A DNA stretch of 64,000 nucleotides, from the NCBI RefSeq assembly GCF_022846435.1, contig NZ_AP025627.1, forward strand, positions 3,444,001 through 3,508,000, read 5' to 3'. Source of the DNA: Parageobacillus sp. KH3-4 (GTDB taxonomy: Bacteria > Bacillota > Bacilli > Bacillales > Anoxybacillaceae). Of this stretch, positions 49,202 to 58,134 are shown piece after piece. The notes beneath the pieces are model-generated. The model did not search any database, had not been told where the DNA came from, and worked only from the letters and a program-made list of their open reading frames with translations. The translations under genes were made by a program, and so were the position numbers. Position 1 is the stretch's first letter; every line of letters begins with the position of its first letter.

Positions 49202-49231
49202 ATGATACCAAACTTTCATTGAATGAAGCAA
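49202..49231 (-). promoter_or_regulatory. Putative sigma-A promoter of gatCAB
   Basis: TTGCTT (49226-49231), 18-nt spacer, TATCAT (49202-49207) on the minus strand, about 42 nt before the gatC start. Confidence 0.45.
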
Positions 49232-49283
49232 CATTTGCCGCACGTTCTGTACAAGAATACACAAACGGCTTTCCACTATATTC

Positions 49284-49312
49284 TTGATAGAAACGAACAT
49301 ACGTGCTATAAT
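49284..49312 (+). promoter_or_regulatory. Strong sigma-A promoter of the heptad-repeat gene
   Basis: TTGATA (49284-49289), 17 nt, TATAAT (49307-49312), ending 41 nt before the ATG. Close to consensus and divergent from gatCAB. Confidence 0.8.
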
Positions 49313-49353
49313 GGCTTCAAATAGCCAAAGCAGGCGTGAAATGGGGGATTTTT

Positions 49354-50019
49354 ATGGACGAAGCGATTCTCCTGCAAGTGCTTGACAGGCTTGGCAATAT
49401 CGAAGGCACACTGCATTATCTTGTCGAAGGGCAAAAACGGTTAGAGGAAGAACAGCTGACTATCCGAAAAGAACAAGAATCCATCCGAAAAGAACAACAA
49501 ACAATTCGGCAAGAGCAGCAAGCTATCCGGCAAGAACAACAAACAATTCGCCAAGAACAGCAGGCTATCCGGCAAGAACAGCAAACAATTCGCCAAGAAC
49601 AGCAGGCTATCCGGCAAGAACAGCAAACAATTCGCCAAGAACAGCAAGCTATCCAGCAAGAACAGCAAACGATCCACCGAGAACAACAAATACTGCTCCA
49701 AGGGCAAAAACGATTAGAAGAAGAACAAGCTTATTTGAAATCCGGACTAAAGGAACTGAACGAACTAATGACGGCACTTCTTCACCGCCAGGATGAAACA
49801 GATGCCAAACTCGAAGCCCTCGCAACGGACGTACACAGCATCCACGGTGAAATCGCTTCTCTCAAACAAGGCCTTCATGAACTCGAGGAAAAAGTAGATT
49901 CCCATTACCACCAACTGAACGAACGGTTAGACAACATTCAGCTTGATGTCGATTTTGCCGTTCATAAAACGGCGGCGAACGAGCGAGAGCTATATAAAAT
50001 AAAAAACAGGCTGTTTTAA
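49354..50019 (+). CDS. Coiled-coil protein with near-perfect heptad repeats
   Basis: 221 residues from the ATG at 49354 (GGGGGA 5 nt upstream). Residues 39-115 are eleven heptads of the type QEQQTIR/QEQQAIR, an uninterrupted charged coiled coil. The repeats are flanked on both sides by the same nine residues (GQKRLEEEQ), so the block probably grew by duplication. The second half has more ordinary heptads (SLKQGLHELEEKVDSHYHQL). There is no signal or membrane segment. Short, promoter-driven coiled-coil proteins of this kind are common in Geobacillus-like genomes, but I know of no function. The broken gene at 37579 is similar in design. Confidence 0.8.
   Translation: MDEAILLQVLDRLGNIEGTLHYLVEGQKRLEEEQLTIRKEQESIRKEQQTIRQEQQAIRQEQQTIRQEQQAIRQEQQTIRQEQQAIRQEQQTIRQEQQAIQQEQQTIHREQQILLQGQKRLEEEQAYLKSGLKELNELMTALLHRQDETDAKLEALATDVHSIHGEIASLKQGLHELEEKVDSHYHQLNERLDNIQLDVDFAVHKTAANERELYKIKNRLF
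49468..49698 (+). repeat. 21-bp tandem repeat encoding heptads
   Basis: About eleven copies of a 21-bp unit (for example CGGCAAGAACAGCAAACAATT, 20-21 bp apart). Adjacent copies differ mainly at the codon for the Thr/Ala position. A likely site of copy-number change between strains. Confidence 0.85.
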
Positions 50020-50046
50020 GATTTTTGTTAAAAAGGTGGAACAAAC

Positions 50047-50841
50047 ATGAATGTCACATTTGATCATATCGTTCACTATACGGAAAAACCAGAAGAAGCG
50101 AAAACCGCGTTTCAGCTTATTGGATTTCATGCTATAAACGGAGGAAATCATCCTTCTTGGGGGACGTATAACTGCCTAAACCACTTTACCGGACTGCAGT
50201 ACATTGAATGGATCGGCTTTACGGACTTTGATAAAGCGAAAACTTCTGACAACGTTTTGATCCAGCAAATCGTCGCAGACTCTCATAAAGGAGAAGGCTT
50301 TTCGCAATTGGCATTCCGCACGGACGATATCGATGCTGCCATCGCCCACATCCGGGCAAAAGGACTAAAGCCGATTGGTCCGTTTTCCGGAAGCCGAAAA
50401 CGTGAGGATGGCAAAGTATTAAGCTGGTCGATGCTGTTTATCGAGGACAAACAAGATAACACCTGCCGCTATCCGTTTTTCATCCAATGGGGCGAACCGG
50501 AGGAAACCCGCGAGAAAGAAATGGCACCACTTATGCAGCACAGCGTCGGATCTCCATCCCTTTCGTATATTGGGATGAATGTAAGCCACCTTGACAAGTC
50601 ACTGCAAAAATATCGCCATTTATTCGATATACCCCGCCATGTTATAACGGAAAGCAGCGATGAATTTGGCACCTATTCCGAACTTCCGATCGGAAACATA
50701 GCGATCCGCTTGTATGAGGAAAAAAGCCTCACCGCCGTCGACAGCGCGCTCATCAACCGTCCGTTTTTATGTGGAATCACCGGAATGCCGGAAAATAAAG
50801 TCGTCCATATAAAAAACGGGATCTATCATTTTACCGTATAA
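50047..50841 (+). CDS. Glyoxalase-like (VOC) domain protein
   Basis: 264 residues. The opening FDHIVHYTEKPEEAKTAF with the metal-binding-type His, followed by GGNHPSWGTYNCLNHF and YIEWIGF, matches the glyoxalase_3-like VOC family; a second VOC half begins near residue 170 (SYIGMNVSHLDKSLQKY). The fold supports isomerase, dioxygenase or binding functions; the substrate cannot be told. AAAGGTGGAAC precedes the ATG. It is 27 nt after the coiled-coil gene and may be transcribed with it. Confidence 0.8.
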   Translation: MNVTFDHIVHYTEKPEEAKTAFQLIGFHAINGGNHPSWGTYNCLNHFTGLQYIEWIGFTDFDKAKTSDNVLIQQIVADSHKGEGFSQLAFRTDDIDAAIAHIRAKGLKPIGPFSGSRKREDGKVLSWSMLFIEDKQDNTCRYPFFIQWGEPEETREKEMAPLMQHSVGSPSLSYIGMNVSHLDKSLQKYRHLFDIPRHVITESSDEFGTYSELPIGNIAIRLYEEKSLTAVDSALINRPFLCGITGMPENKVVHIKNGIYHFTV

Positions 50842-50892
50842 CATTTCATTAAGCAGAACGGCTTCTATGTTTGACAAAAACGAATATTATAA

Positions 50893-51465
50893 TCACATGA
50901 AAGGGAAAATGATAAGCCTCGGTGCGATTAAGAAAATAAGAATAAGCGGATTCATAGCAACGATGCTAATCACGAGGTACTTCACGATTTGCTTTACGCT
51001 GATGCAGCGGTTTTCCGCTAACAACCAAAGGAAATATACCATATAAGGAATCAGCAGCAACACCGCAGAAATCAACCCCCGGGACATAACTGCTGTATAA
51101 AAGAAACTGGCCGACATGGACTATTCCGTTCACAAGAAGCAAACATGCGCAAAATACAGTGCAACGAAGCGTGATACGATGGCATTTCTTATATTCCATC
51201 CAGACGATGACGCTGACCGTTATGTAAGCAAAAGCATGGCAACCTCTAAATTTGGAGACTCGTACAATCTCGCAAAAAACATCCATGAACGGCCAGCAAA
51301 CACCTCTTTTGCCCATTCTTCAAGAAAAAGGAGCTCCTCCATATTATGGATGGAAAATACGATCGGAAGGAGCCATAAAATTTTGTAAATATTCGCCTTG
51401 CCGTTTCCTTTTTTTATTTCATCATGCCCTTTCCGTCTATCGCATACCATCTCTTCTCCATTCAC
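50893..51465 (-). pseudogene. HXXEE-domain membrane protein, two frameshifts
   Basis: Three successive frames give one continuous protein. First comes WLLPIVFSIHNMEELLFLEEW with the HxxEE motif, running to EVAMLLLT. The second frame carries TVSVIVWMEYKKCH and LLLVNGIVHVGQFLLYSS. The third carries LISAVLLLIPYMVYFLWLLAEN and ends at 50893. The shifts lie near 51224 and at a G/C run near 51075. The parent is a six-helix membrane protein of unknown function, about 180 residues. Confidence 0.72.
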
Positions 51466-51643
51466 TTACATATATACCTCCATATTTTTCTGCACATCGC
51501 GCGGCATTTGGAAGTAATAAGCGTTATGTCCCACCTTAAGTTTGGCATAAATCAACACCGCGATCGGTGCATAAAAAATCGATGATGGCTTCACGACAGA
51601 TGATAGTGTAATGTTTGCAAGTATTTTCCTAAATAGTCGATGA
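51466..51643. other. Short intergenic stretch
   Basis: No supported gene or signal. Confidence 0.4.
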
Positions 51644-51823
51644 TTATTTTTTCAAATTCATATTTGAATTTCTTAAAGCAATCAATCCTGTTATCCCACT
51701 TATAAAACTTGGAAGCAAACTCCAAAAAAAGAATCCCCATTTTCCTGTAATTAAACTCACGATTAAAAAAAATAAAGGAAAACCTATCATAACAAATATC
51801 GAAATTTTCTGATATTTATTCAT
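51644..51823 (-). CDS. 59-residue two-helix membrane protein
   Basis: A perfect ribosome site (GGAGGTG, 6-7 nt spacing) precedes an ATG and 59 codons. Two hydrophobic helices (about 8-26 and 31-50: ISIFVMIGFPLFFLIVSL; WGFFFWSLLPSFISG) are joined by TGK, with a polar C-terminus. It has no recognised family. The ribosome site and clean two-helix pattern support a real gene. Confidence 0.6.
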   Translation of the reverse strand: MNKYQKISIFVMIGFPLFFLIVSLITGKWGFFFWSLLPSFISGITGLIALRNSNMNLKK

Positions 51824-51942
51824 TTAAACACCTCCGTTTTACCATATATATTCTTCCTAAACCAAAATGAACATTTTTCTTGATCGACAGATGCCTGGCA
51901 CCATGCTGCTAAAAGTGGTCCCTTATCTTTCTATGACCAAAT

Positions 51943-53166
51943 TCAATCTAGATTGATGTACTTTGGAGAAGATGTTTTCGCACAAACGACAAGACCATCA
52001 TAACAGGCGCTAGGCTTGATAAGACTTAATTGCTTCCCTTCATGCATCGTGTAAGTATGCTGAAAAAGCCAACGGTTTTGGGGCACTTTTCTTTGCTGCG
52101 AGATATCGAAAAAGCCAATTTCATGCCCGGCTTGCTTGATGCGAAACTCGATGCTGTCTTGGCCAGGTTGCTGTACTTCATATACACTGCAATTATTTTC
52201 CGCTGCTTGTCCACTATACATAAAGAAGCCAATGGTATAGGAGAATTCCTTGATTTTGGGAGGTAAATAAGAAAATGTCGATGAAAATCCTAGCAATCTC
52301 CTAGATTGTCTCACTATATGCCCATTGTGCGCCCATATTATTATCTTTTCATTAGGAAACATCTCCTGTGTCAGCCACGAAATATTGTCAGCCATTTCCT
52401 TATTTCGGATTTTTATCGCTTTCATGAAGCGGGAAGAGATCATCTGCATAAGGAAAATTCGGTTTTGCAAAATTCTCTGCACAAGCAAAAAAGCGTCTTT
52501 TCCAAACTTATTTTGTAATTCAAGACTGTTTTCATCCAATAAAAGAAGGAATTCTTGATAAAGCTTCATCAATTCTTTGCATTTTCGCTTACGTTCCTTT
52601 TTGGAAATTGACGGATTACGGGAATTTACATATTGGTAAAGCATTTCTTGTTCCAATTCTATTATTTTCTCGCCATAGGCCTTATCCATATTTGGAAACA
52701 CTTTTGCGAGAAACTTGCCGGTAATATGATCGCTCGAGGCAGGCTGAATATCCAATCCTGTTAAGATAAGAGGCTGATTGGATAATTGTGTTTCCTTCAC
52801 ATAATGAAAGAGAGTCTCGACTTCCTCCGTATGCCAGACTTTAAACAACGAATGTTTCATTCATTGCCTTGCATCCAGTTGGTCTTGTTGATAAAAGCAT
52901 AGGCTGCAGTCACTAAAACTGCTTTCGAATGCTAAAACTCGAAACCCCAATTTTTTATGTAAGTACTTAATCATCTTTGTTTTAATCTGGCTATGTTCTG
53001 CCACACCGTGGCCATTCTCTCCCAAAAAAACGATCCGTTTATTTTGCAGTAAAGGTTCTAAAAAATACAAATCGGAATGATCATCGAATTCATGCAATTG
53101 TATACTGTACGTGTGATCTTTTAGCCAATCGATTTCAGAAGAAATATGATTTTTACGGTAAAACAT
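51943..53166 (-). pseudogene. Erythromycin-esterase-like protein with an internal TGA
   Basis: The frame from the ATG at 53166 (AAGGTGAT upstream) reads VFLGENGHGVAEHSQIKTKM, the family active-site region (Glu, His, Glu), then stops at a TGA (52861-52863) after DQLDARQ. The same frame continues from the next codon (MKHSLFKVWHTEEVETLF) through IIWAHNGHIVR to 51943. A single nonsense codon therefore splits a protein of 407 residues. The downstream paralogue at 53339 is intact. Two short proteins or readthrough cannot be excluded. Confidence 0.85.
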
Positions 53167-53338
53167 GTTGTTTATCACCTTTTTTAATATATTATATGAA
53201 CATGTTACAAGACACATAATAGATGTATTCTAGACCAAACAATTCCTAGTAATGCTATGACAGAATAGATTATTCCAAATTCGCTTTTTAGCTGACCATT
53301 TCACAATGTCGTTGGTCATTCCATTTCATAACTTTAAA

Positions 53339-54514
53339 CTACTTTTCTCTGTTCTTCTTAGAAACGTCAAAAAAGTAAGCCGGGGAAACGTATTTAAAAA
53401 ATAAAATCCCATCATATTGTTGTGCAGGTACAAAGGAAGTAGGCATTCCTCCGCCTTCATAGGCCCGCCACTTTTTCTGTGCCCAGTTTCCATTGCACTG
53501 AATAAAACTATTTTGATAAGGGGAATGGTCAAGAAGGCTTTCTAAATGTTTTTTGTTCGGTTTTTTTATTGGATATTCCTTACCTGTATAATCCAACATT
53601 TTGCCTTCCTTTGCATACAGCCCCAATACAAAACTTTTCTCCTTAATCGTTTGGGAGAGGTTTTCCACAAACGATTTATAGGCAGACAGGCGCTTGGCGG
53701 AAGTATTTTTGCTAATATGCATGTTATGTGCCCAAATGATAAATTTTTCATTTGGGTATATTTCCTGTGCTAAAAATTCTAGGTTTTTTGCCATTAATGC
53801 ATCCCGATACTCAAAAAGTTTCGAGAAACTTTTTTCTAAAGTTGCTTTCAAATAATTTACTCTATTTTCCATCGTCCGGAGGACAATTTTATAAATCTTG
53901 CTATCCGGGAAACGCTGCTGTTTGAGTTCCTCAATCAATTCCATGCCCTTACTTTCCATCTCTTCCCTTATATTTTGGCGCATTGAACGCTTGATTTTCC
54001 GTTTATCGGCTGCAATCAAAACCTCGATCGCCCGCTTTTCAAAATCGACAAACTTCTGTTTGGTCGGACCCGTTAAATAAGACTCGAGGAATTCCGAAAA
54101 CAAATTCTCCTTTTTTCCTTGATAAGCATCCACACCAGTAAAATACAGCGGCCGCTCCTGCTTCATTTTTTTCATATAGTCAAATAATCCAAGGACAAAT
54201 TCATTTTGCCACACACGCCCAATGGTACCCGCCATAAAACGTTTAGAATCAAGTTGATCAGACAGATAATCGCCAATCATACATGGCCCCAATTCGCTTT
54301 CAAAGGCAAGTACATGAAAACCCAATTTCTCATGAAGATATTTAATCAGGTTCACTTTTGCTAGACTGTATTCTTTGACGCAATGGCTGCTCTCCCCAAG
54401 AAAGATAAAGCGTTTATGTTCCAAAATCGGCTGAAGAAACTCAAAATGATAGGGGTCCATATCCCCTATATCGATACTTTGATTTTTGACTTCGTTTACA
54501 AATAAAGTAGTCAT
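53339..54514 (-). CDS. Erythromycin esterase-like protein
   Basis: 391 residues. The family metal/active-site motif appears as FLGESSHCVKEYS (Glu41, His44, Glu48), VLAFE follows near residue 73, and WAHNMHI lies near 267. Members of this family include Ere enzymes that open macrolide lactones and many uncharacterised hydrolases; sequence alone does not prove macrolide activity. It is a tandem paralogue of the broken gene downstream (51943-53166). No signal peptide. Confidence 0.85.
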   Translation of the reverse strand: MTTLFVNEVKNQSIDIGDMDPYHFEFLQPILEHKRFIFLGESSHCVKEYSLAKVNLIKYLHEKLGFHVLAFESELGPCMIGDYLSDQLDSKRFMAGTIGRVWQNEFVLGLFDYMKKMKQERPLYFTGVDAYQGKKENLFSEFLESYLTGPTKQKFVDFEKRAIEVLIAADKRKIKRSMRQNIREEMESKGMELIEELKQQRFPDSKIYKIVLRTMENRVNYLKATLEKSFSKLFEYRDALMAKNLEFLAQEIYPNEKFIIWAHNMHISKNTSAKRLSAYKSFVENLSQTIKEKSFVLGLYAKEGKMLDYTGKEYPIKKPNKKHLESLLDHSPYQNSFIQCNGNWAQKKWRAYEGGGMPTSFVPAQQYDGILFFKYVSPAYFFDVSKKNREK

Positions 54515-54562
54515 TTAAATTTCACCTTCCAAAATGTCGTCCAATTCTTCATTATTCCTCTT

Positions 54563-54838
54563 TCAATCATAAAGATTGTAAGCGAAGCCTTTCTTTTTCA
54601 TTAACTCATAGTGAGTCCCCGATTCAACTATTTTTCCATCATTCAGAACAATAATGCAATCCGCATATAAACGGTGTGCTACTATAATACGAGTACAATT
54701 CATTTAAATGTTTATCAATATTTTTCTCATTAATATTATCCAAGGAGCTTGTTGCCTCATCTAATATCAAAATAGCGGGTTTTTGTAGAATGGCTCTTGC
54801 TAGCATAATTCTTTGCTTTTGGTCTCCTGATAATATTC
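54563..54838 (-). pseudogene. ABC transporter ATPase remnant
   Basis: The C-terminal quarter of an exporter-type ATPase: [36 protein letters not shown], then after a frameshift [19 protein letters not shown] and [15 protein letters not shown] to the TGA at 54563. Walker A and the membrane part are absent. The remnant is joined directly to the prenyltransferase remnant. Confidence 0.8.
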
Positions 54839-55318
54839 ATAGAGAACCTGATTTTTCCTTGACCATTTTTTAAATCATCCGTTTCTGTACGTATGCCACA
54901 TGTGACGTCCATATGTATAGCAATCGAGATAAAATTATGACTTGGCTTTGATTTTTTATCATCGATAGGCAAATCCGCAATTGCTTTTTGTCCTGCTAAC
55001 AATAATCCGACGACGACATGAAGGAAGGTGGCAAGAGGGACTTGTCTCCACGAGATTTCCAAGCTGTCTTGATCAACGAGGTCATCGAGTAGATCCCCAG
55101 CCAACATCATCAGTTCTACAACCGCTGCGATTCGTTTCGGTTTCCTTCATGTTTTCGGAAAACATCTGATAATGCACACCGGCTAAGCGGCCGAACAAAA
55201 AGTCGCTTTGTTTTGTGTGCTCCTCTATTGATGTCAATACCGCTTCTTTTAAAGACGGCACGGAAAAAGATGATTCGAGGATTTCTTTCATTTTCATCCT
55301 CACTGTTTCTTTTTCCAT
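54838..55318 (-). pseudogene. Polyprenyl synthetase (ComQ-like) remnant
   Basis: From the ATG at 55318, MEKETVRMKMKEILESSF and FGRLAGVHYQMFSENMKE are followed by a frameshift near 55115-55135 into IAAVVELMMLAGDLLDDLVDQDS, the Asp-rich first metal site of isoprenyl synthases. Further on ATFLHVVVGLLLAGQKAI and CGIRTETDDLKNG follow the ComQ pattern. The frame is cut at 54838 where ABC sequence starts. ComQ prenylates the ComX quorum-sensing peptide; no comX, comP or comA is present here. Confidence 0.6.
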
Positions 55319-55401
55319 GATTTCACCAACATCCCACACAAATATTTCCAATAGATAAATTACAACAAAATTCGTGAAATTCCTTCTTCAAACTTATCGA
55401 A

Positions 55402-55452
55402 ATATGAACCTCTCCCATCTCTTCATGGAATGAAGGTAGGAGAGGTTCATAT
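55402..55452 (-). terminator. Terminator of the ABC exporter operon
   Basis: ATATGAACCTCTCC / GGAGAGGTTCATAT, 14-bp perfect arms with a 23-nt loop containing TTCAT/ATGAA, about 50 nt beyond the ABC exporter stop. The T tract is weak. Confidence 0.65.
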
Positions 55453-55499
55453 GTGGTTTTAACATCGAAGCCCTGCTGTCACTCCCCAAAAAAATTTAT

Positions 55500-57251
55500 T
55501 TACTCCGATATTGTCTGGAATTGTTGTTCGGCTAGTTCTCTGTAGAGCGGATGGGTTTGCAGCAATTCGCTATGTGTTCCGACCCCAGTGATGGTCCCAT
55601 TCTCTAATACAACGATTTGGTCTGCGTTGACAACGGTTGAGAGCCGATGAGCAATGACAAGTGTTGTTCTTCCTTTCATTAGCCGCTGCAAGGCCTTTTG
55701 AACAAGAACTTCTGATGAGCTGTCTAGGTTTGAGGTTGCTTCGTCAAGGAGAAGAATTTTTGGATTGCGTATAAGAGCGCGGGCAATGGCAATTCTCTGT
55801 CGCTGTCCACCTGATAATTTGATCCCCCGTTCCCCAACTTCAGTCAAATATCCTTTTGGAAGCCGCTCGATAAATTCCGCTGCATTTGCCAGTTTGGCTG
55901 CTCGTTCTATTTCTTCATCGGAAACGTCTCTATTGAGCCCATAACAAATATTGTCACGTATCGTTCCTGACATCATTGGACTTTCTTGAGAAACATAACC
56001 GATTTGACTGCGCCACGAATACAAGTCAAAATCTTCAACATTGGTTTCCCCTAGCAATATTTCTCCTTCATCGGGTGTGTAAAATCGTTCTAACAAAGCA
56101 AACAATGTCGTTTTTCCGGCGCCGCTCGGACCAACAATAGCCGTTGTTTTCCCTGAAGGAATAGTGAGCGTTACTTGTTTGAGTACAGGCTCACCTTTTT
56201 TATAAGAAAAGGAAACATTTCGAAAATGTATATCTTGCTCAGGATTTTGCACCGCAGGCAAGCTGCCGTTTGGTTCTTTCTCTAAGGATAAAATGCGTTG
56301 GATTCGTTCTGTTGCCCCCATTGCTTTTTGAAATGAGGTGAAAAATACAGCCATCTGACTAAAAGGAACAACGATTTGAACCATGTAAATAATGATGGCG
56401 ACAAGAGAGCCGGATGAAAGCGTGCCTGAGGCTACACGAACGCCGCCATAACCGATCAAAATGACTAAAACAAACATCATCACAAATGTCATAAAAGGGG
56501 AAATGATAGCCTGTATTCTTGCTTCCTTTAGACCGAATTGAAATAGATGAAGAATCCCTAGTTCCCCATTTTTTTGTTCCTCTTTCTCTGCACAATAAGC
56601 TTTTACAAGACGAATATCGGATAAAACTCTGCCAAGATTGGCTGAAAAACTGGCCATTTCATCCTGGGTGGCTTTTGAAATTTTGTACGTTTTTTGCCCA
56701 AGCGGCCAGAGAATGAGGAGCGCCACTGGAACAGCCGTCACCATCATAAGGGTCATTTTCCAGTCGATAATAAGGAGAATGCTAACAGCCCCTCCAACCG
56801 AGATCAATCCAGTCAGAAATGTAACTAAATGTTGGGTGATTAGCATTTTTACCGTGTTGGTGTCTTGAGTAATTCGGCTCATCGTTTCTCCAGATTGGTG
56901 ATTGTCGAAAAAAGAAATAGGCAATAATAAAACTTGATTCCAAACCTTTTTACGAATCGCCGCAACCACATATTCTCCAATATAGGTGAGGAAGTAATAA
57001 GAAAAGCCGGAAGTGATCGTTTGCAAAATAAATGAAGCCGCAAGTAAAATAATAATCGATGGTTCTACCGCAGATGCAGCGATCTGGTCAACAAGAGATT
57101 TAGTAAACCATGGTACGATGAGTCCAACCCCTGTCTCGATCAAACTAAGAGTAATAGCAGTGACAAAAATCCATTTTGGCGGATTCGTGCTCTTGATTAA
57201 CTCCCAGAAAGTTTTCCAATTGTCTATCGGTATATCACGATTCTTTTTCAC
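55500..57251 (-). CDS. ABC exporter, fused permease-ATPase (BmrA-like)
   Basis: 583 residues, GTG start at 57251 with AAGGAG upstream. Six membrane helices (residues 25-310) precede the ATPase: Walker A GPSGAGKTT (374-382), signature LSGGQRQRIAIARA, Walker B ILLLDEATSNLD, switch VIAHRLS. Homodimeric half-transporters of this length (BmrA family) expel drugs or lipids. The start overlaps the MerR gene by 17 bases, so it is the regulator's likely target. Substrate unknown. Confidence 0.92.
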   Translation of the reverse strand: MKKNRDIPIDNWKTFWELIKSTNPPKWIFVTAITLSLIETGVGLIVPWFTKSLVDQIAASAVEPSIIILLAASFILQTITSGFSYYFLTYIGEYVVAAIRKKVWNQVLLLPISFFDNHQSGETMSRITQDTNTVKMLITQHLVTFLTGLISVGGAVSILLIIDWKMTLMMVTAVPVALLILWPLGQKTYKISKATQDEMASFSANLGRVLSDIRLVKAYCAEKEEQKNGELGILHLFQFGLKEARIQAIISPFMTFVMMFVLVILIGYGGVRVASGTLSSGSLVAIIIYMVQIVVPFSQMAVFFTSFQKAMGATERIQRILSLEKEPNGSLPAVQNPEQDIHFRNVSFSYKKGEPVLKQVTLTIPSGKTTAIVGPSGAGKTTLFALLERFYTPDEGEILLGETNVEDFDLYSWRSQIGYVSQESPMMSGTIRDNICYGLNRDVSDEEIERAAKLANAAEFIERLPKGYLTEVGERGIKLSGGQRQRIAIARALIRNPKILLLDEATSNLDSSSEVLVQKALQRLMKGRTTLVIAHRLSTVVNADQIVVLENGTITGVGTHSELLQTHPLYRELAEQQFQTISE

Positions 57252-58008
57252 TCAAATCTACTCCTTCTTTCGCTAAAAATATTTCCACAGCTTTTGCAAC
57301 CCATTCCTCTTCTTCTTTGGAAAAAGGAGATAAAAACAGCATTGGCTCTTCTGCAAGTTCATCCTCTTTCCAATGAAATCGTGATAAATCTTCATCAAAA
57401 ACTTCTTTTGCAACGCCTTTTGCGATAGAGAAAAGTTTTTCTATTAACGATTGCACATCGTTATCGCTCGGATCTTTTCCATAGCACTCTTTTAGCTTTT
57501 CGAAAATTCCAAGCAGCTTCTTCCCATATTCCAACTGTTTTTCTTCGCTAATGTCAAATATTTTTTCCACTGTTTCATCTGGCATAAATTGTTTCAGCCA
57601 TTCTTTATGTTTATTTTCCATTTGGATAGAGTTAATCAACAAGCAAAACATATTCGGATCAATCGTTTCTCGTTCTTCGATAAGATGCTGAGCATGTGTC
57701 ACTGCCTTTATGACACGGTCAATATGTTCACGCTTTTGCAGCAAAAGCTTTTTTTGAAAAGCAAGCGATTCTTTTAAATCCCATTTCTCTTCTTGCATAA
57801 AACGTTTAATTTCTTCAAGGGAAAAGCCAAGAAACTTCAAGGCCACAATCTTTTGCAATGCAATGATCTCATCTTCACTGTAAAATCGGCGTCCAGAACT
57901 GGATACACGCGACGGTTTCAAAATCCCTATTTCATCATAATAGTGAAGAGTTCGTATCGTTTGGCCTGTTTTTTTCGCAAATTCACCGATTGAATACACC
58001 TCTTTCAT
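57235..58008 (-). CDS. MerR-family regulator of the ABC exporter
   Basis: 257 residues from the ATG at 58008 (GGGGGGAG upstream; 58011 is also possible). The N-terminal MerR domain is complete: YSIGEFAKKTGQTIRTLHYYDEIGIL, wing KPSRVSSSGRRFY, and a dimerisation helix to about 110. The rest is a helical TipAS-like ligand-binding domain. It probably binds the operator in the long-spacer promoter just upstream and activates its own operon with the exporter upon drug binding. Confidence 0.92.
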   Translation of the reverse strand: MKEVYSIGEFAKKTGQTIRTLHYYDEIGILKPSRVSSSGRRFYSEDEIIALQKIVALKFLGFSLEEIKRFMQEEKWDLKESLAFQKKLLLQKREHIDRVIKAVTHAQHLIEERETIDPNMFCLLINSIQMENKHKEWLKQFMPDETVEKIFDISEEKQLEYGKKLLGIFEKLKECYGKDPSDNDVQSLIEKLFSIAKGVAKEVFDEDLSRFHWKEDELAEEPMLFLSPFSKEEEEWVAKAVEIFLAKEGVDLSEKES

Positions 58009-58030
58009 CATTCTCCCCCCTTCTGACACT

Positions 58031-58061
58031 ATCATAAAACTTCACGTAACGTGAGAATCAA
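58031..58061 (-). promoter_or_regulatory. MerR-type promoter with 19-bp spacer and operator
   Basis: TTGATT (58056-58061), 19-bp spacer, TATGAT (58031-58036) on the minus strand. The spacer contains the palindrome TCACGT-A-ACGTGA (58042-58054). An overlong spacer with a dyad inside is the signature of MerR-activated promoters. Confidence 0.88.
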
Positions 58062-58096
58062 TAAAAATGTTTAAATTCAAGGAACCGCGCCAGCAC

Positions 58097-58132
58097 AAAA
58101 AACCCCTCCCTGCCTGTGCAGAGAGGGTTTTT
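58097..58132 (-). terminator. Terminator of rocA
   Basis: AAACCCTC / GAGGGGTTT stems enclose a GC-rich loop (TCTGCACAGGCAGG) and are followed by TTTTTG on the minus strand, right after the rocA stop. Confidence 0.85.
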
Positions 58133-58134
58133 CA

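Noticed and set aside
49441-49707. Long open frame antisense to the heptad-repeat gene
   Set aside because: It is Leu/Phe-rich repetitive sequence produced by the repeat on the opposite strand, with no ribosome site.
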